Source: Halovulum marinum
GTDB taxonomy: Bacteria; Pseudomonadota; Alphaproteobacteria; Rhodobacterales; Rhodobacteraceae
DNA: 64,000 nt
Direction: 5' to 3'
Assembly (NCBI RefSeq): GCF_009697225.1
Contig: NZ_WIND01000010.1
Span: forward strand, 62,001 to 126,000
The position numbers were made by a program, and so were the translations under genes. Shown here in pieces: positions 8,116 through 18,190 of the stretch. Position 1 is the stretch's first letter. Every line of letters begins with the position of its first letter. Below the pieces are notes generated by a model. The model saw only the letters and a list, made by a program, of their open reading frames with translations. It was not told where the DNA came from and did no database searches.

Positions 8116-9036
8116 TCAGACCGCAGCGGCCAGATCGGCGGCACGGATGCCGAAGCCCGGCAGGCGCTGCGCGACCGCCGGATCGCAGGTCACCAGTTCG
8201 ACCGCGCCGGGCGTGGCGAACAGTTTGCGCAGCAGCCGATTGGTCGCCCCGTGGCCGGCCTTGACGCCGGTATAGGCGCCCTGGATCGGCGCCCCGGCCA
8301 GCGCCAGATCGCCCAGCGCGTCCAGCATCTTGTGGCGCACACACTCGTCCGCGCGCCGGAAGCCCTCGGGGTTCAGCACGTCTGCGCCGTCGATCACCAC
8401 GGCGTTGTCCAGCGTCCCGCCCAATGCCAGGCCCCGGGACTGCATGTAGTCCACCTCGGCGCGGCGACAGAAGGTGCGGCAGTCGCTCAGTTCGCGCACG
8501 AACGCGCCGTTCGCCATGTCCAGCGCGAAACTCTGCCGGCCGATCGCGGGATCGGGGAAATCGATCTCGAACGCGATGTCCAGCCCGTCGTGCGGCCGCA
8601 GCGCGGCGCGGACGTCGCCCTCCTCGAGGACGACTTCGCGCAGGACGCGCCAGACGCGCAGCGGCGCGCGGGCGCTGATCAGCCCGGCGCCGACGATCTC
8701 GCGCACGAAGCGACGGGCGCTGCCGTCCATGATCGGAATTTCGGGACCGTCGATGTCCACCAGCACGTTGTGCAAGCCGCACCCCGCGATCGCGGCCATC
8801 AGGTGCTCGACGGTCGAGACGGAAACGCCGGCGGCGTTGGTCAGCCGGGTGTTGAGCGTGGTGTCGGTGACGTTCACATAGCGGGCCGCGACCACCGGGT
8901 CGCGGTCGGTGACGTCGATGCGACGGAAACGTACCCCGGTCGCCGCGTCGGCCGGCCGCAGCGTGATCCGCGCGGGACGGCCGGTATGGAGACCGATTCC
9001 CACCAGCTGGACTTCTCGTTTCAAAGTCGTCTGCAC
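8116..9036 (-). CDS. lpxC: UDP-3-O-acyl-N-acetylglucosamine deacetylase
   Basis: Zinc enzyme for the committed step of lipid A synthesis, 306 residues, close to the E. coli length. Zinc ligands are seen in EHLMAA (His) and HKMLDALGD (His and Asp). The catalytic His is in GHGATNRLL, and GPEIPIMDGSA is intact. The start is set to GTG 9036 because AAGGAG lies directly upstream; a longer frame from 9102 would add 22 residues that precede this ribosome site and are unlike the family. It sits between ftsZ and bamD as usual. Confidence 0.96.
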   Translation of the reverse strand: MQTTLKREVQLVGIGLHTGRPARITLRPADAATGVRFRRIDVTDRDPVVAARYVNVTDTTLNTRLTNAAGVSVSTVEHLMAAIAGCGLHNVLVDIDGPEIPIMDGSARRFVREIVGAGLISARAPLRVWRVLREVVLEEGDVRAALRPHDGLDIAFEIDFPDPAIGRQSFALDMANGAFVRELSDCRTFCRRAEVDYMQSRGLALGGTLDNAVVIDGADVLNPEGFRRADECVRHKMLDALGDLALAGAPIQGAYTGVKAGHGATNRLLRKLFATPGAVELVTCDPAVAQRLPGFGIRAADLAAAV

Positions 9037-9200
9037 GGCCTCTCCTTTCGCCCGCAACACCACGATCGCGCCTGTATTTCCGATGGCACCGGGCTTTACC
9101 ACAACGTTACATGGGACTGGGTAGGCGCAGCGTCAGGTCCGAACAACTCAATTCATGTGACGATTTCCTACAGCTTGCGGAAGGCAACGGTTTTCAATGC

Positions 9201-9227
9201 AAAACGGGCGCCCCGTGGGGACGCCCG
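9201..9227 (-). terminator. Rho-independent terminator of ftsZ
   Basis: On the minus strand a GC-rich stem (CGGGCG + TCCCC pairing with GGGG + CGCCCG, one bulged base) is followed by GTTTTG. It lies 41 bases after the ftsZ stop. Stem plus T-run in the right orientation make a convincing terminator, which would separate the ftsZ transcript from lpxC. Confidence 0.75.
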
Positions 9228-9267
9228 CTGGATCATCGGCAATTTTCCGCCTACTGGGTTGGCGGCT

Positions 9268-10848
9268 TCAGTTGGCCTGCCGGCGCAGGAATGCCGGGAT
9301 CTCGTTCGGGTCCCGCTCGGGTTCGACCGCGGCGCGCGGACGCTCGGCGGCGGGCTGCTGCGGGGCATGGCGCACCGCCGCGCCGCGCTCGTCTCGGCCG
9401 GTCATCCGGTGGATCAGATTGTTGATCGCGAACCGGCCCTGCTCTTCCTGTGCCGGGGCCGCCGGCTGGTGCCGGGGCGCCGCAGGTTCGCGACGCTCGG
9501 CCTGCAGGCGGGGCTCCGGGGCGCGCCCGTGCGGGTTGTGCGTCACGGCGGCCTGAAGCCGCGCCAGCGTCTCGGGCGACGGATCGCCGGGCCGCCGCTC
9601 TGCCGCGGCGTGCATCTCCTCGGGGACGGGCTGCCGGATCTCGGGCTGCGTCGGGGCCGGCTGCGGCGCAGGCGGTTCGGCCATCTGGTGCGCGACGGGC
9701 GCTTCCTGCTGGACCGACTGCGGCGCCGGGGCAGGCTCGGGCTGCTCCTCGCGCACGGTCTGCGCGTCGATGAAGCTGGGCCCGGCGGAGGTTTCTTCGG
9801 CCGGCGCGAGCGCCGGTGCCGGGGCCGCGGCCCGCGACGGGCGCGCGACCGTGGTCTGCGCCGGTGTGGCGCGCGCACCCTCGACCACATCGATGCCGGT
9901 GGCGACGACCGAGACCCGCATCCGGCCGTCCATGTCCGGATCCAGGGTCGAGCCGACGATGATGTTCGCGTCGGGATCGACCTCGGAGCGGATGCGGTTC
10001 GCCGCCTCGTCCAGCTCGAACAGGGTCAGGTCGGTGCCGCCGGTGACGTTGATCAGCACGCCGCGGGCGCCCTTGAGGCTGATCTCGTCCAGCAGCGGGT
10101 TCGCTATGGCCTTCTCGGCCGCCTGTACCGCGCGGTCCTCGCCATCGGCCTCGCCGGTGCCCATCATCGCCTTGCCCATCTCGTCCATGACCGACCTTAT
10201 ATCGGCGAAGTCCAGGTTGATGATGCCGGGACGGACCATCAGGTCGGTGACGCCCTTGACGCCCTGGTAGAGCACGTCGTCGGCCATCGAGAAGGCCTCG
10301 GTGAAGGTCGTCTTCTCGTTGGCGAGGCGGAACAGGTTCTGGTTCGGGATCACGATCAGCGTATCGACGACGCGCTGCAGTTCCTCGACGCCGGCCTCGG
10401 CCTGGCGCATGCGCTTGGCGCCCTCGAACTGGAACGGCTTGGTGACCACGCCGACCGTCAGGATGCCCATCTCGCGCGCGGCGCGGGCGATGATCGGCGC
10501 CGCGCCGGTGCCGGTGCCGCCGCCCATGCCGGCGGTGATGAAGCACATGTGCGCGCCGGACAGCTGGTCGACGATGGTCTCGATCGATTCCTCGGCGGCG
10601 GCCGAGCCGACCTCGGGCCGGGCGCCGGCGCCGAGGCCCTGGGTGACCTGGACCCCCAGCTGCAGCTTCTGCTGGGCGTTGTTCTGCGCAAGCGCCTGGG
10701 CGTCGGTATTCGCCACCACGAATTCGGCGCCTTCCAGGTTCTTCTCGATCATGTTGTTGACGGCGTTGCCGCCGGCCCCGCCCACGCCGAACACGGTGAT
10801 GCGGGGACGCAGATCATGCTGCTCGGGCATGCTGAGAGTCAAAGCCAT
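9268..10848 (-). CDS. ftsZ: Cell division GTPase FtsZ
   Basis: Tubulin-like GTPase forming the division ring, 526 residues. The N-terminal domain starts at about residue 15 with [15 protein letters not shown], and the tubulin signature [12 protein letters not shown] is intact. After about residue 330 comes a long Ala/Pro/Glu-rich linker typical of alphaproteobacteria, ending in the conserved tail [11 protein letters not shown] that binds FtsA. The start is ATG 10848; the open frame continues upstream to 10947, but that stretch is unlike FtsZ and lies in the regulatory region. The gene is separated from ftsA by 215 bp with three GANTC sites. Confidence 0.97.
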   Translation of the reverse strand: MALTLSMPEQHDLRPRITVFGVGGAGGNAVNNMIEKNLEGAEFVVANTDAQALAQNNAQQKLQLGVQVTQGLGAGARPEVGSAAAEESIETIVDQLSGAHMCFITAGMGGGTGTGAAPIIARAAREMGILTVGVVTKPFQFEGAKRMRQAEAGVEELQRVVDTLIVIPNQNLFRLANEKTTFTEAFSMADDVLYQGVKGVTDLMVRPGIINLDFADIRSVMDEMGKAMMGTGEADGEDRAVQAAEKAIANPLLDEISLKGARGVLINVTGGTDLTLFELDEAANRIRSEVDPDANIIVGSTLDPDMDGRMRVSVVATGIDVVEGARATPAQTTVARPSRAAAPAPALAPAEETSAGPSFIDAQTVREEQPEPAPAPQSVQQEAPVAHQMAEPPAPQPAPTQPEIRQPVPEEMHAAAERRPGDPSPETLARLQAAVTHNPHGRAPEPRLQAERREPAAPRHQPAAPAQEEQGRFAINNLIHRMTGRDERGAAVRHAPQQPAAERPRAAVEPERDPNEIPAFLRRQAN

Positions 10849-10910
10849 GGATGTATCCGCCTGTATATTTGCCGACCGCTTTTCATGCTGCGGTTCGCTG
10901 TAGTCCTGCT

Positions 10911-10992
10911 GATTCTGTAACGTAAACCATGATCCGCATGACGTCACGGATTTTGTATGGAATCAGTCGGAACAAGCCGCATCTGGTGATTC
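10911..10992. promoter_or_regulatory. GANTC cluster and TGACGTCA palindrome before ftsZ
   Basis: The ftsA-ftsZ gap holds three GANTC sequences (GATTC at 10911, GAATC at 10960, GATTC at 10988) within 82 bp, plus an imperfect palindrome with arms ATCCG and CGGAT around TGACGTCA (10931-10950). GANTC is the CcrM methylation site of alphaproteobacteria, and methylation-responsive ftsZ control by GcrA/CcrM is known in Caulobacter. That this applies here is inference. Confidence 0.55.
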
Positions 10993-11063
10993 GCAGACGC
11001 GAAATACCGGCGCACGGCCTGCGGACAGGTCGGGAAGGCGCCGGTCGTGCGGCGCGGAACGTG

Positions 11064-12398
11064 CTACCAGTTCTCGCGGAACCAGCGGATCGCGCGCCGC
11101 ACCCGGCGCGCGCCGACCCGGTCCGACGGCATCTCGAAATCCCAACATTCGTCCTGCGGCGCCGAGGCGTGCAGCGCCAGCCCGACGGCGGCGGCGAAGG
11201 ACGGACCGGTCGCGGCCTGCGGCAGGCCCTGCACGCGCAGCGGCTTGCCGACGCGCACCTGCCGCCCGAGGATCCGCGCGGCCAGTTCCTCCAGCCCCGG
11301 CACCTGCGCCGAGCCGCCGGTCAGCACCACGCGCTGGCCCTGCAGGTACTCGAAACCCGAGGCATCCAGCCGGTCGCGGACCTCCTCGAGGATCTCTTCC
11401 ATCCGCGGGCGCATCACGCCGATCAGCTCGGAGCGGGAAATCTGTTGCCGGTCCCGCTCGGAGCCCTCGAACGCCGAGGGGATCTCGATCAGGTCGCGGT
11501 CGTCGGCCCCGGTGGCGAGAACGCCCCCGTTCAGCGTCTTGATCCGTTCCGCCGCGGGCATCGGCATGTGCAGGCCCTGGCAGATGTCCGACGTCAGGTG
11601 ATGCCCGCCCATCGGCACCGCATCCGCATAGATCATGTGCCGCTTGGCGAAGATCGAGATGCCGGTGGTCCCGCCGCCGATGTCGATGCAGGCGGCACCC
11701 AGTTCCTGTTCGTCCTCGACCAGCGCCGAGATGCCGGCGGCATAGGGCGCGATGGTCAGCCCGGCCAGCTCGAGGTCGCAGCGGCGGAAGCACTGCAGCA
11801 GGTTGTGGACCGTCGCCGCATCCACCGTCAGCAGGTGCATGTCGACGGCCAGACGCGCGCCGATCTGGCCGCGCGGATCGCGCAGCCCGGTCCGGCTGTC
11901 GAGCGTGAAGTTCACCGGCAGCGCGTGCAGCGCCTCGCGGCCATGGCCGTAGTCCGGCACGTCGCACGCGGCCAGCGCGTGCCCCACGTCCAGCTCCGAG
12001 ACCTCGCCGTTCTCGACCCGGACCTCGCCCGACAGGCCATAGGATCGCGGGCTGCCGCCGCCGAAACTGGCAATGACATGATCGACGCGCACGCCGGCCA
12101 TCTTCTGCGCCGCCTGCACCGCGGTGCGGATGGCGCGTTCGGTCTCGTCCATCGCGGTGATCGCGCCGGCGCGCACCCCGCGCGAGCGGGTGGTCGCGGC
12201 GCCGATCACGCGGAAGGCGCCGTGGGTCAGGCCGTGCCGCGTCGGGCGGCGGTCGCCCTCGTCGCCGTCGGGCGCGAAGCGCAGGATCAGGCAGGCGATC
12301 TTGCTGGTGCCGACATCCAGCACCGCCACCACGCCGCGCCGCAGGGCGGCCTCGCGGCGCCCGCGCATGGCGCGCTGCGCTTCGAACACGTGACTCAT
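11064..12398 (-). CDS. ftsA: Cell division protein FtsA
   Basis: Actin-like ATPase that tethers FtsZ to the membrane, 444 residues. The phosphate-1 motif VAVLDVGTSKIACLI is at about 23-37, the SHS2-inserted 1C region follows, then AACIDIGGGTTGISIF (phosphate 2) and RVVLTGGSAQVPGLEELA. The C-terminal helix (RRVRRAIRWFRENW) is amphipathic and basic, as needed for membrane binding. The start overlaps the ftsQ stop by four bases, so translation is coupled. Confidence 0.96.
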   Translation of the reverse strand: MSHVFEAQRAMRGRREAALRRGVVAVLDVGTSKIACLILRFAPDGDEGDRRPTRHGLTHGAFRVIGAATTRSRGVRAGAITAMDETERAIRTAVQAAQKMAGVRVDHVIASFGGGSPRSYGLSGEVRVENGEVSELDVGHALAACDVPDYGHGREALHALPVNFTLDSRTGLRDPRGQIGARLAVDMHLLTVDAATVHNLLQCFRRCDLELAGLTIAPYAAGISALVEDEQELGAACIDIGGGTTGISIFAKRHMIYADAVPMGGHHLTSDICQGLHMPMPAAERIKTLNGGVLATGADDRDLIEIPSAFEGSERDRQQISRSELIGVMRPRMEEILEEVRDRLDASGFEYLQGQRVVLTGGSAQVPGLEELAARILGRQVRVGKPLRVQGLPQAATGPSFAAAVGLALHASAPQDECWDFEMPSDRVGARRVRRAIRWFRENW

Positions 12399-13270
12399 GC
12401 GTCGCGTTCTCCCTCGGGGTTGCGAAGATTCCGCATCATGTCGACTGCGGGTGTTTTCAGCCGCAGGATCGGTCGGCGGCCGTCGCGCATGTCGACATGG
12501 CTGATATCGCGCGCGAACAGGTCGTCCGCGTCGTTCAGCGCCAGCGCGCGCGCCAGGGCCGCCTGCGCGCCGGTCTCCGGCAGCATCACCACCACGTCGG
12601 TGGTCAGTTCCAGGTTCCAGCGCCGCTCGCCGACGCGGACCAGGCCGCGCACCTTGTCGGACAGCGGTAGCGCCAGCCGCAGCAGCGCCAGCGCCTCGCC
12701 GGTCACGCGATCGGCACCCTGCCCCGCGATCAGCGGCAGTTCCGGCCAGTCGGCGCGCCCGGTCGCGCCGCCGACGCGGCGGCCCGACGCATCCAGCAGC
12801 TCCATCGAGCCGTCGTCATGCCGCCAGAGCACGGCCGGCGTTCGTTCCTCGACCTGGATCTTCAGCGTTCCGCCGCTTTCGATCCGCACGCTGGCCGCAG
12901 CGACGGCCTCGAGCGCGGCGATGCGGTCGTACAGATCGTCGAGGTCAAGGTCCATCGAGCTGACCGGCAGCGGGATGTCCAGCACCGGCGCCAGCGCCGC
13001 CGACAATTCGGCGCTGACCGCATTCACCGCGATCCGGTCGACGCGCAGCGCCGGGTGCGCGGCGATCGCGTCGCGGCCCGCCTGCGCCCGGTCGGCGACC
13101 GCCTGCCGGACACCCGGATCGGTGGCGGCCGCGACGCCGATCAAGGCCAGAGCGGCAAGCGGCAGGCCGATGCGGACGGAAATTCGGATGGCGGGCCGAA
13201 GCCAGAGACGCTCCAGCCGGTACTTCAGCCGGCTCGGCGCGGGGTCGCGGGTCGCCTTCACCGGGAGCAC
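12395..13270 (-). CDS. ftsQ: Divisome protein FtsQ
   Basis: Bitopic divisome scaffold linking FtsB/FtsL with the septal synthase, 291 residues. A short basic cytoplasmic stretch is followed by one transmembrane helix (about 33-50). The POTRA domain starts near [11 protein letters not shown], and the beta domain contains [12 protein letters not shown] and [17 protein letters not shown]. The GTG start at 13270 overlaps the ddl stop by 13 bases. The protein shows the usual low sequence conservation, so position in the cluster is part of the evidence. Confidence 0.93.
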   Translation of the reverse strand: MLPVKATRDPAPSRLKYRLERLWLRPAIRISVRIGLPLAALALIGVAAATDPGVRQAVADRAQAGRDAIAAHPALRVDRIAVNAVSAELSAALAPVLDIPLPVSSMDLDLDDLYDRIAALEAVAAASVRIESGGTLKIQVEERTPAVLWRHDDGSMELLDASGRRVGGATGRADWPELPLIAGQGADRVTGEALALLRLALPLSDKVRGLVRVGERRWNLELTTDVVVMLPETGAQAALARALALNDADDLFARDISHVDMRDGRRPILRLKTPAVDMMRNLRNPEGERDA

Positions 13271-14172
13271 GAGGCGTCTCCCACCATCCAGGAAACAAGC
13301 TGTCCGAAAGAGATACCTTCGTGGGCGGCCTGTTCCGGCACCAGGGATGTGGGGGTCATCCCTGGCTGTGTGTTCGTTTCGAGCAGCACGAGCCCGTCCG
13401 CCCCCCTGGCCTCGTCCCAGCGGAAATCGCTGCGCGACACGCCGCGGCAGCCCAGCGCACGGTGGGCAACTGCGGCATGGGCCATGCAGGCGTCGAAGAT
13501 GTCGGCGGGAATCGCGGCGGGCACGATGTGACGCGATCCGCCGGCCTTGTACTTGGCGTCATAGTCGTACCAGCCGTCGGTGACGATGTCGGTGACGGTC
13601 AGCGGGCGGCCGTCCATCACCGAGACCGTCAGCTCGCGACCGGGCACGAAGCGTTCGACCATGACCGTCTCGGGCATGCCATCACTCAGCTGCGCGGGGG
13701 CGTTGGCCTTCTCGCGCACGATGTAGACGCCGACCGAGGAGCCCTCGTTGTAGGGTTTCACGACATAGGGCGGCGCGATCGGGTGACCGCGGCGGGCCTC
13801 GTCGGCGCTGACCAGGCGGCTTTCGGCCACCGGCAGGCCGGCGGCGGCGAACGCCTCCTTGGCGCGGATCTTGTCCATCGCCAGCGCCGAGGCCAGGACG
13901 CCCGAGTGGGTATAGGGAATGCGCATCCATTCGAGCATGCCCTGCACGCAGCCGTCCTCGCCCCAGCGGCCATGGAGCGCGTTGAACACGACGTCGGGCT
14001 TTTCGGCGGTCAGGCGGGCGCACAGGTCCGGACCGGCATCGATCTCGACGACCGTGTAGCCCTCGTCCCGCAACGCGGCCGCGCACGCGGCACCTGAGAC
14101 GAGCGAGACCTCCCTCTCGGCCGAGGGGCCGCCCATCAGGACCGCGACGCGGGGAAGTGTCCTGCTCGACAT
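13258..14172 (-). CDS. ddl: D-alanine--D-alanine ligase
   Basis: ATP-grasp ligase making the D-Ala-D-Ala dipeptide for peptidoglycan, 304 residues. Recognisable segments are [17 protein letters not shown] (N-terminal binding loop), [36 protein letters not shown] (ATP-grasp lysine and Ser loop), and [21 protein letters not shown] at the C terminus with the metal-binding Asn. Cytosolic. It follows murB after 57 bases and overlaps ftsQ, so it belongs to the dcw transcript. Confidence 0.97.
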   Translation of the reverse strand: MSSRTLPRVAVLMGGPSAEREVSLVSGAACAAALRDEGYTVVEIDAGPDLCARLTAEKPDVVFNALHGRWGEDGCVQGMLEWMRIPYTHSGVLASALAMDKIRAKEAFAAAGLPVAESRLVSADEARRGHPIAPPYVVKPYNEGSSVGVYIVREKANAPAQLSDGMPETVMVERFVPGRELTVSVMDGRPLTVTDIVTDGWYDYDAKYKAGGSRHIVPAAIPADIFDACMAHAAVAHRALGCRGVSRSDFRWDEARGADGLVLLETNTQPGMTPTSLVPEQAAHEGISFGQLVSWMVGDASCSR

Positions 14173-14229
14173 GACCCGCCTCGATATGCCCCGGATCGGC
14201 TCTGACGGCCGTCTCGGGGATTGTTATTG

Positions 14230-15186
14230 TTATCTTCCGGACGGGGCCCCAGCTTTAAGGGGTTCTCCCACCCGCATGATTTCCCACTCTAATTCTATGC
14301 CCGAATTCTTGAGAACAGTTTCCCGGACGCGCTCGCCCAACTCTTCCAGGTCTGTGGCAGAAGCGCCACCCTCGTTAATCAGGAAATTGGAGTGCTTGGG
14401 CGAGATGCGCGCCCCGCCCAGCCGCGCGCCGCGCAGGCCGGCGTCGTCGATCAGCTTCCACGCCTTCAGATCGTGCACGTCGTCGTCGCGGCCGGTCGAG
14501 GAAAAGCCCGCCGGGTTGCGGAAGGTCGACCCGCAGGAGCGGTCGCGCACCGGCTGGCTGGCCTCGCGCCTGTCGAGCGCCTCCTGCATCGTCGCCTCGA
14601 TCTCGGCGCACGGACGCTGCGGCGCGCGCAGGACCGCCTCGACGATCAGCGTATCGGCGGGAAGCCGCGTCGAGCGGTAGGCGAAGCCAAGCTGGTCCGG
14701 GGTCAGCGTCAGCACTTCGCCGGCGCGGGTGACGGCGGTGACCTCGGCCACCACGTCGGCGGTATAGCGGCCGTAGCAGCCGGCGTTCATCCGCACCGCG
14801 CCGCCGATGCTGCCCGGGATCGTGCGCAGGAAGGCCAGGTCCACGCCCGCCTCGGCCGCGCGCCTGGCGACCTGCGCATCCAGCGCGGCGGCGCCGACGC
14901 GCACGGTGTCGCCATCGACCGCGATGCCGTTGAAGCCGCGCCCCAGCCGGATCACCACGCCGCTGATGCCGCCATCGCGGATGATCAGGTTGGAGCAGAC
15001 CCCGACCGGGAACACCGGCACGTCGGCGGGCAGCGCGGCAAGAAAGGCCGACAGATCGTCCAGATCGGCGGGCTGGAACAGCACCTCGGCGGGGCCGCCG
15101 ACACGCAGCCACGACAGCTCGGCCAGCGGCCGGTTCGGCGTCAGCCGCCCGCGCACCTGCGGCAGCCGGTCGATCAGCTCAGGCAT
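14230..15186 (-). CDS. murB: UDP-N-acetylenolpyruvoylglucosamine reductase
   Basis: FAD/NADPH enzyme of muramic acid synthesis, 318 residues. The FAD-binding half contains [28 protein letters not shown] and [18 protein letters not shown]. The C-terminal half has [11 protein letters not shown] with the catalytic serine and [12 protein letters not shown]. This is the type I pattern without a Tyr-loop deletion. ATG 15186 is preferred over the in-frame ATG at 15204. The start overlaps the preceding DUF2484 stop by eight bases. Confidence 0.96.
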   Translation of the reverse strand: MPELIDRLPQVRGRLTPNRPLAELSWLRVGGPAEVLFQPADLDDLSAFLAALPADVPVFPVGVCSNLIIRDGGISGVVIRLGRGFNGIAVDGDTVRVGAAALDAQVARRAAEAGVDLAFLRTIPGSIGGAVRMNAGCYGRYTADVVAEVTAVTRAGEVLTLTPDQLGFAYRSTRLPADTLIVEAVLRAPQRPCAEIEATMQEALDRREASQPVRDRSCGSTFRNPAGFSSTGRDDDVHDLKAWKLIDDAGLRGARLGGARISPKHSNFLINEGGASATDLEELGERVRETVLKNSGIELEWEIMRVGEPLKAGAPSGR

Positions 15187-15430
15187 CGGCGCGATCCCGT
15201 ACATGCCGGTACAGCCGCTTGGCCCAGTGGATCAGCAGCAGGCGAAGCTGGAACAGCGCCAGCAGGAAGAAACCCGCCGCCCAGAGCGGGCCGGCGTCGT
15301 GCCACAGCAGCCACAGGATCGGCAGCACCGCCAGCATCAGCATGTAGGCGATGGTCCGGTGCCAGCGGTTTGGCGTCGCCCCCGCTGCCGAGCACAGGAA
15401 GATCCAGATCAGCGCCGCCAGCCCGGTCAT
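15179..15430 (-). CDS. DUF2484 small membrane protein, second copy
   Basis: An 83-residue protein with three hydrophobic segments and a basic C-terminal end. It matches the DUF2484 family, which I recall as a Rhodobacterales-restricted family found between murC and murB. It is paralogous to the protein just upstream: same length, the shared core GPLWA followed by a hydrophobic run, and a similar AxxW start. It overlaps the first copy by four bases and murB by eight, so the three genes are translationally coupled. Function unknown; an envelope-synthesis role is suggested only by position. Confidence 0.75.
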   Translation of the reverse strand: MTGLAALIWIFLCSAAGATPNRWHRTIAYMLMLAVLPILWLLWHDAGPLWAAGFFLLALFQLRLLLIHWAKRLYRHVRDRADA

Positions 15431-15678
15431 CTTGGCCCCCGCAGCCGGTGCACTGCCTGGCGCAGCAGGTAGCGCGCCGGGTAGCGATAGATCGACAGCG
15501 CAGCGGCAAGGAACGCCAGCGCCCAGAGCGGGCCGTGCTCCAGCGCGACCAGCACCAGCAGCGCCGGAAACAGCACCAGCAGCGCGATCGCGTAGGGCCG
15601 GTGCCGCGGATAGGGGATCAGCGCGACCGCCGACACGGCGATGATCCAGGCAAAGCCCAGGGCCGCGCTCCAGCTCAT
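15427..15678 (-). CDS. DUF2484 small membrane protein, first copy
   Basis: An 83-residue membrane protein with three hydrophobic segments (about 6-22, 29-46, 50-63) and a basic tail ([11 protein letters not shown]). It starts at ATG 15678 with a four-base overlap with the murC stop. It shares the GPLWALAF core and overall layout with the next gene, so the two are probably a tandem duplication. No catalytic residues are visible. The family assignment rests on size, position and the GPLWA motif. Confidence 0.72.
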   Translation of the reverse strand: MSWSAALGFAWIIAVSAVALIPYPRHRPYAIALLVLFPALLVLVALEHGPLWALAFLAAALSIYRYPARYLLRQAVHRLRGPR

Positions 15679-17084
15679 TCGGCGGCGACCGAGGTCATCG
15701 CCTCGGGCAGCGCGTGCGCCCAGCCGCTGATGCTGCCGGCGCCCAGGCAGACCACCATGTCGCCGGGGCGGGTCTCGGCCTTCAGCAGTTCGGCCAGCAT
15801 CGCCTCGTTCTCCAGCGCGATGGCGCGGCGGTGCCCGTGGGTGCGCAGACCGGCGACCAGCGCGTCCCGGTCGGCGCCCGCGATCGGGTCCTCGCCGGCG
15901 GCGTAGACGTCCGAGATCACCACCGCATCGGCATCGTTGAAGCAGGTGCAGAAATCCTCGAACAGATCGTGCAGGCGGGAATAGCGGTGCGGCTGGTGCA
16001 CGGCGATGACGCGGCCCTCGGTCGCCTCGCGCGCGGCCTTCAGCACGGCGGCGATCTCGACCGGGTGGTGACCGTAGTCGTCGATGATCGTCACGCCGTT
16101 CGCCTGCCCCACACGGGTGAAGCGCCGGTTCACGCCGCCGAAGGTCTGCAGCGCCCTGCGGATCTCGTCGTGCGAGATGCCCAGATGCCGCGCGACGGTG
16201 ATCGCCGCCAGCGCGTTCGACACGTTGTGCGCCCCCGGCATCGGCAGCGTCAGCCCGTCGATCACGTCGCCCTCGGTCGCCAGCACCACGTCGAACAGCG
16301 CCTTGCCGTCGGCGTACCCCAGCCCCACCGCCCGCACGTCGGCCTGCGGGTTGAAGCCGTAGGTCAGCACCCGGCGGTCGTGGATCCGGCCGACCAGCGC
16401 CTGCACCTCGGGGTGGTCGATGCAGCAGACCGCGGCGCCGTAGAACGGAATGTTCGACACGAAGGTGTGGAATGCGGCGCGCAGCGTGTCGAAATCGCCG
16501 TAGTGGTCCATGTGCTCGGGGTCGATGTTGGTGACGATCGCGATGGTCGCCGGCAGGCGGTTGAAGGTGCCGTCGCTCTCGTCGGCCTCGACCACCATCC
16601 ATTCGCCCGCGCCCATGCGCGCGTTCGATCCGTAGGCGTGGATGATGCCGCCGTTGATCACCGTCGGGTCCACGCCGCCGCCGTCCAGCAGCGCGGCGAC
16701 CATCGAGGTGGTGGTGGTCTTGCCGTGAGTGCCGGCGACGGCGATGTTGTTCTTCAGCCGCATCAGCTCGGCCAGCATCTCGGCCCGGCGCACCACCGGC
16801 AGCTTCAGGCTGCGCGCGGTGTCCAGTTCCGGGTTGCCCGGCTTGATCGCCGACGAGATCACGATCACCTCGGCGCCCTTCAGGTTCGCGGCCTTCTGCC
16901 CGATGAAGATCGTCGCGCCCTTCTCGGCCAGCCGGCGGGTGATCGGCGTTTCCTTCAGATCCGAGCCCTGCACCGTGTAGCCGTGGTTCAGCAGCACCTC
17001 GGCGATGCCGGACATGCCGATGCCGCCGATGCCCACGAAATGGATCGGGCCGATGTCCTGGGGCATGCGGGTCTGCGCGTTCAT
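15675..17084 (-). CDS. murC: UDP-N-acetylmuramate--L-alanine ligase
   Basis: Mur ligase adding the first amino acid of the stem peptide, 469 residues. [17 protein letters not shown] marks the N-terminal UDP-binding domain, [17 protein letters not shown] the ATP P-loop, and [11 protein letters not shown] and [11 protein letters not shown] the central domain. [10 protein letters not shown] and [16 protein letters not shown] belong to the C-terminal domain. ATG 17084 is chosen: GGAGA lies about eight bases upstream, and the open frame beyond it reads through murG in a non-homologous frame. Cytosolic; 14 bases after murG. Confidence 0.97.
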   Translation of the reverse strand: MNAQTRMPQDIGPIHFVGIGGIGMSGIAEVLLNHGYTVQGSDLKETPITRRLAEKGATIFIGQKAANLKGAEVIVISSAIKPGNPELDTARSLKLPVVRRAEMLAELMRLKNNIAVAGTHGKTTTTSMVAALLDGGGVDPTVINGGIIHAYGSNARMGAGEWMVVEADESDGTFNRLPATIAIVTNIDPEHMDHYGDFDTLRAAFHTFVSNIPFYGAAVCCIDHPEVQALVGRIHDRRVLTYGFNPQADVRAVGLGYADGKALFDVVLATEGDVIDGLTLPMPGAHNVSNALAAITVARHLGISHDEIRRALQTFGGVNRRFTRVGQANGVTIIDDYGHHPVEIAAVLKAAREATEGRVIAVHQPHRYSRLHDLFEDFCTCFNDADAVVISDVYAAGEDPIAGADRDALVAGLRTHGHRRAIALENEAMLAELLKAETRPGDMVVCLGAGSISGWAHALPEAMTSVAAE

Positions 17085-17098
17085 GGGCGTCTTCTCCG

Positions 17099-18190
17099 TT
17101 ATCGGGTCCGGGCGGACAGCTGCTCGACCAGGTCGGCCAGCGCGGTCGCCGCCTGCGGCTTGCCCAGCGCCTGCGCGGCGCGCGCGGCGGCCGAGGCGCG
17201 TTCGGCATCGCCGAGGATCGCGGCGATATGCCTTGCGAGGGTCTCGGCTGTCAACTCGGATTCCTGCAGCGTGACCGCCGCCCCGGCCTGCGTCAATCCG
17301 CGCGCGTTGGCGGTCTGCTCGTCGCGCGCGGCCGCCGCATAGGGGATGAAGATCGCCGGTCGGCCGATGACGGCGATGTCCGCCACCGACGAGGCGCCCG
17401 AGCGGCAGATCACCAGCTGCGCGCGCGCCAGCCGGGCAGGCATGTCGTCGAAGAACGGACGGATGTCGGCGGGCAGGCCCATGTCTGTATAGGCGCGGCG
17501 CACCGCTTCGGCGTCCTCGTCGCGGGCCTGCTGGGAGATGACCAGCTGGCCGCGCATGTCGGCCGGCAGCAGTGCGACCGCCTCGGGCACCTTGCGCATC
17601 ACCGACGCGCCCTGCGAGCCGCCGAACACCAGCAGTTCCAGCGGCCCGTCGCCGGGCGGATGGTAAGGAGCGCCGGCACATTTGCGGATTGCGGCGCGGA
17701 CCGGGTTGCCGATGTTCCGGCCCTCGACGCCCTCGGGCACCTCGGTCGGCCAGGTGCCGCAGGCGACAGCGTCGACACGGCGCGCGAACAGCTGGTTCAC
17801 GCGGCCCAGAACGCCGTTCTGTTCGTGGATCAGCCGCGGGCGGCGCAGCGCCCAGGCGGCGCTCATCGCCGGGATCGCCGGATAGCCGCCAAAGCCCGCG
17901 ACGCAGGCCGGGCGGTCGCGCAGCATAGACCACAGCCCGACCAGAACGCCCATGCCGATCTGAAGCGGCGTCAGCAGCCGGTCAAGCGCGCCGCCGCGGG
18001 CGAACGAGGCCGAGCGCAGCACCACGCGCTCCACCGCCTGCGGGAAACCGCCGGCGTAGCGCGCGCCGCGCGGATCGGTGGTCAGCTTCACCCGCCAGCC
18101 GCGCGACAGCATCTCTTCGGCCAGCGCCTGCGCAGGGAACATGTGGCCGCCGGTGCCACCGGCGGCGATGATCAGCAGCGGCGCGGTCAC
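17099..18190 (-). CDS. murG: Lipid II synthase MurG
   Basis: Peripheral inner-membrane GT-B glycosyltransferase that adds GlcNAc to lipid I, 363 residues. The N terminus [17 protein letters not shown] is the lipid-phosphate loop. [15 protein letters not shown] and [18 protein letters not shown] form the core, and the C-terminal UDP-GlcNAc site shows [24 protein letters not shown]. The start is a GTG overlapping the ftsW stop by four bases (GTGA). Confidence 0.97.
   Translation of the reverse strand: MTAPLLIIAAGGTGGHMFPAQALAEEMLSRGWRVKLTTDPRGARYAGGFPQAVERVVLRSASFARGGALDRLLTPLQIGMGVLVGLWSMLRDRPACVAGFGGYPAIPAMSAAWALRRPRLIHEQNGVLGRVNQLFARRVDAVACGTWPTEVPEGVEGRNIGNPVRAAIRKCAGAPYHPPGDGPLELLVFGGSQGASVMRKVPEAVALLPADMRGQLVISQQARDEDAEAVRRAYTDMGLPADIRPFFDDMPARLARAQLVICRSGASSVADIAVIGRPAIFIPYAAAARDEQTANARGLTQAGAAVTLQESELTAETLARHIAAILGDAERASAAARAAQALGKPQAATALADLVEQLSARTR

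Noticed and set aside
9037-9102. N-terminal extension of LpxC from 9102
   Set aside because: A strong ribosome site lies inside the extension directly before GTG 9036, and the family length fits the shorter form.
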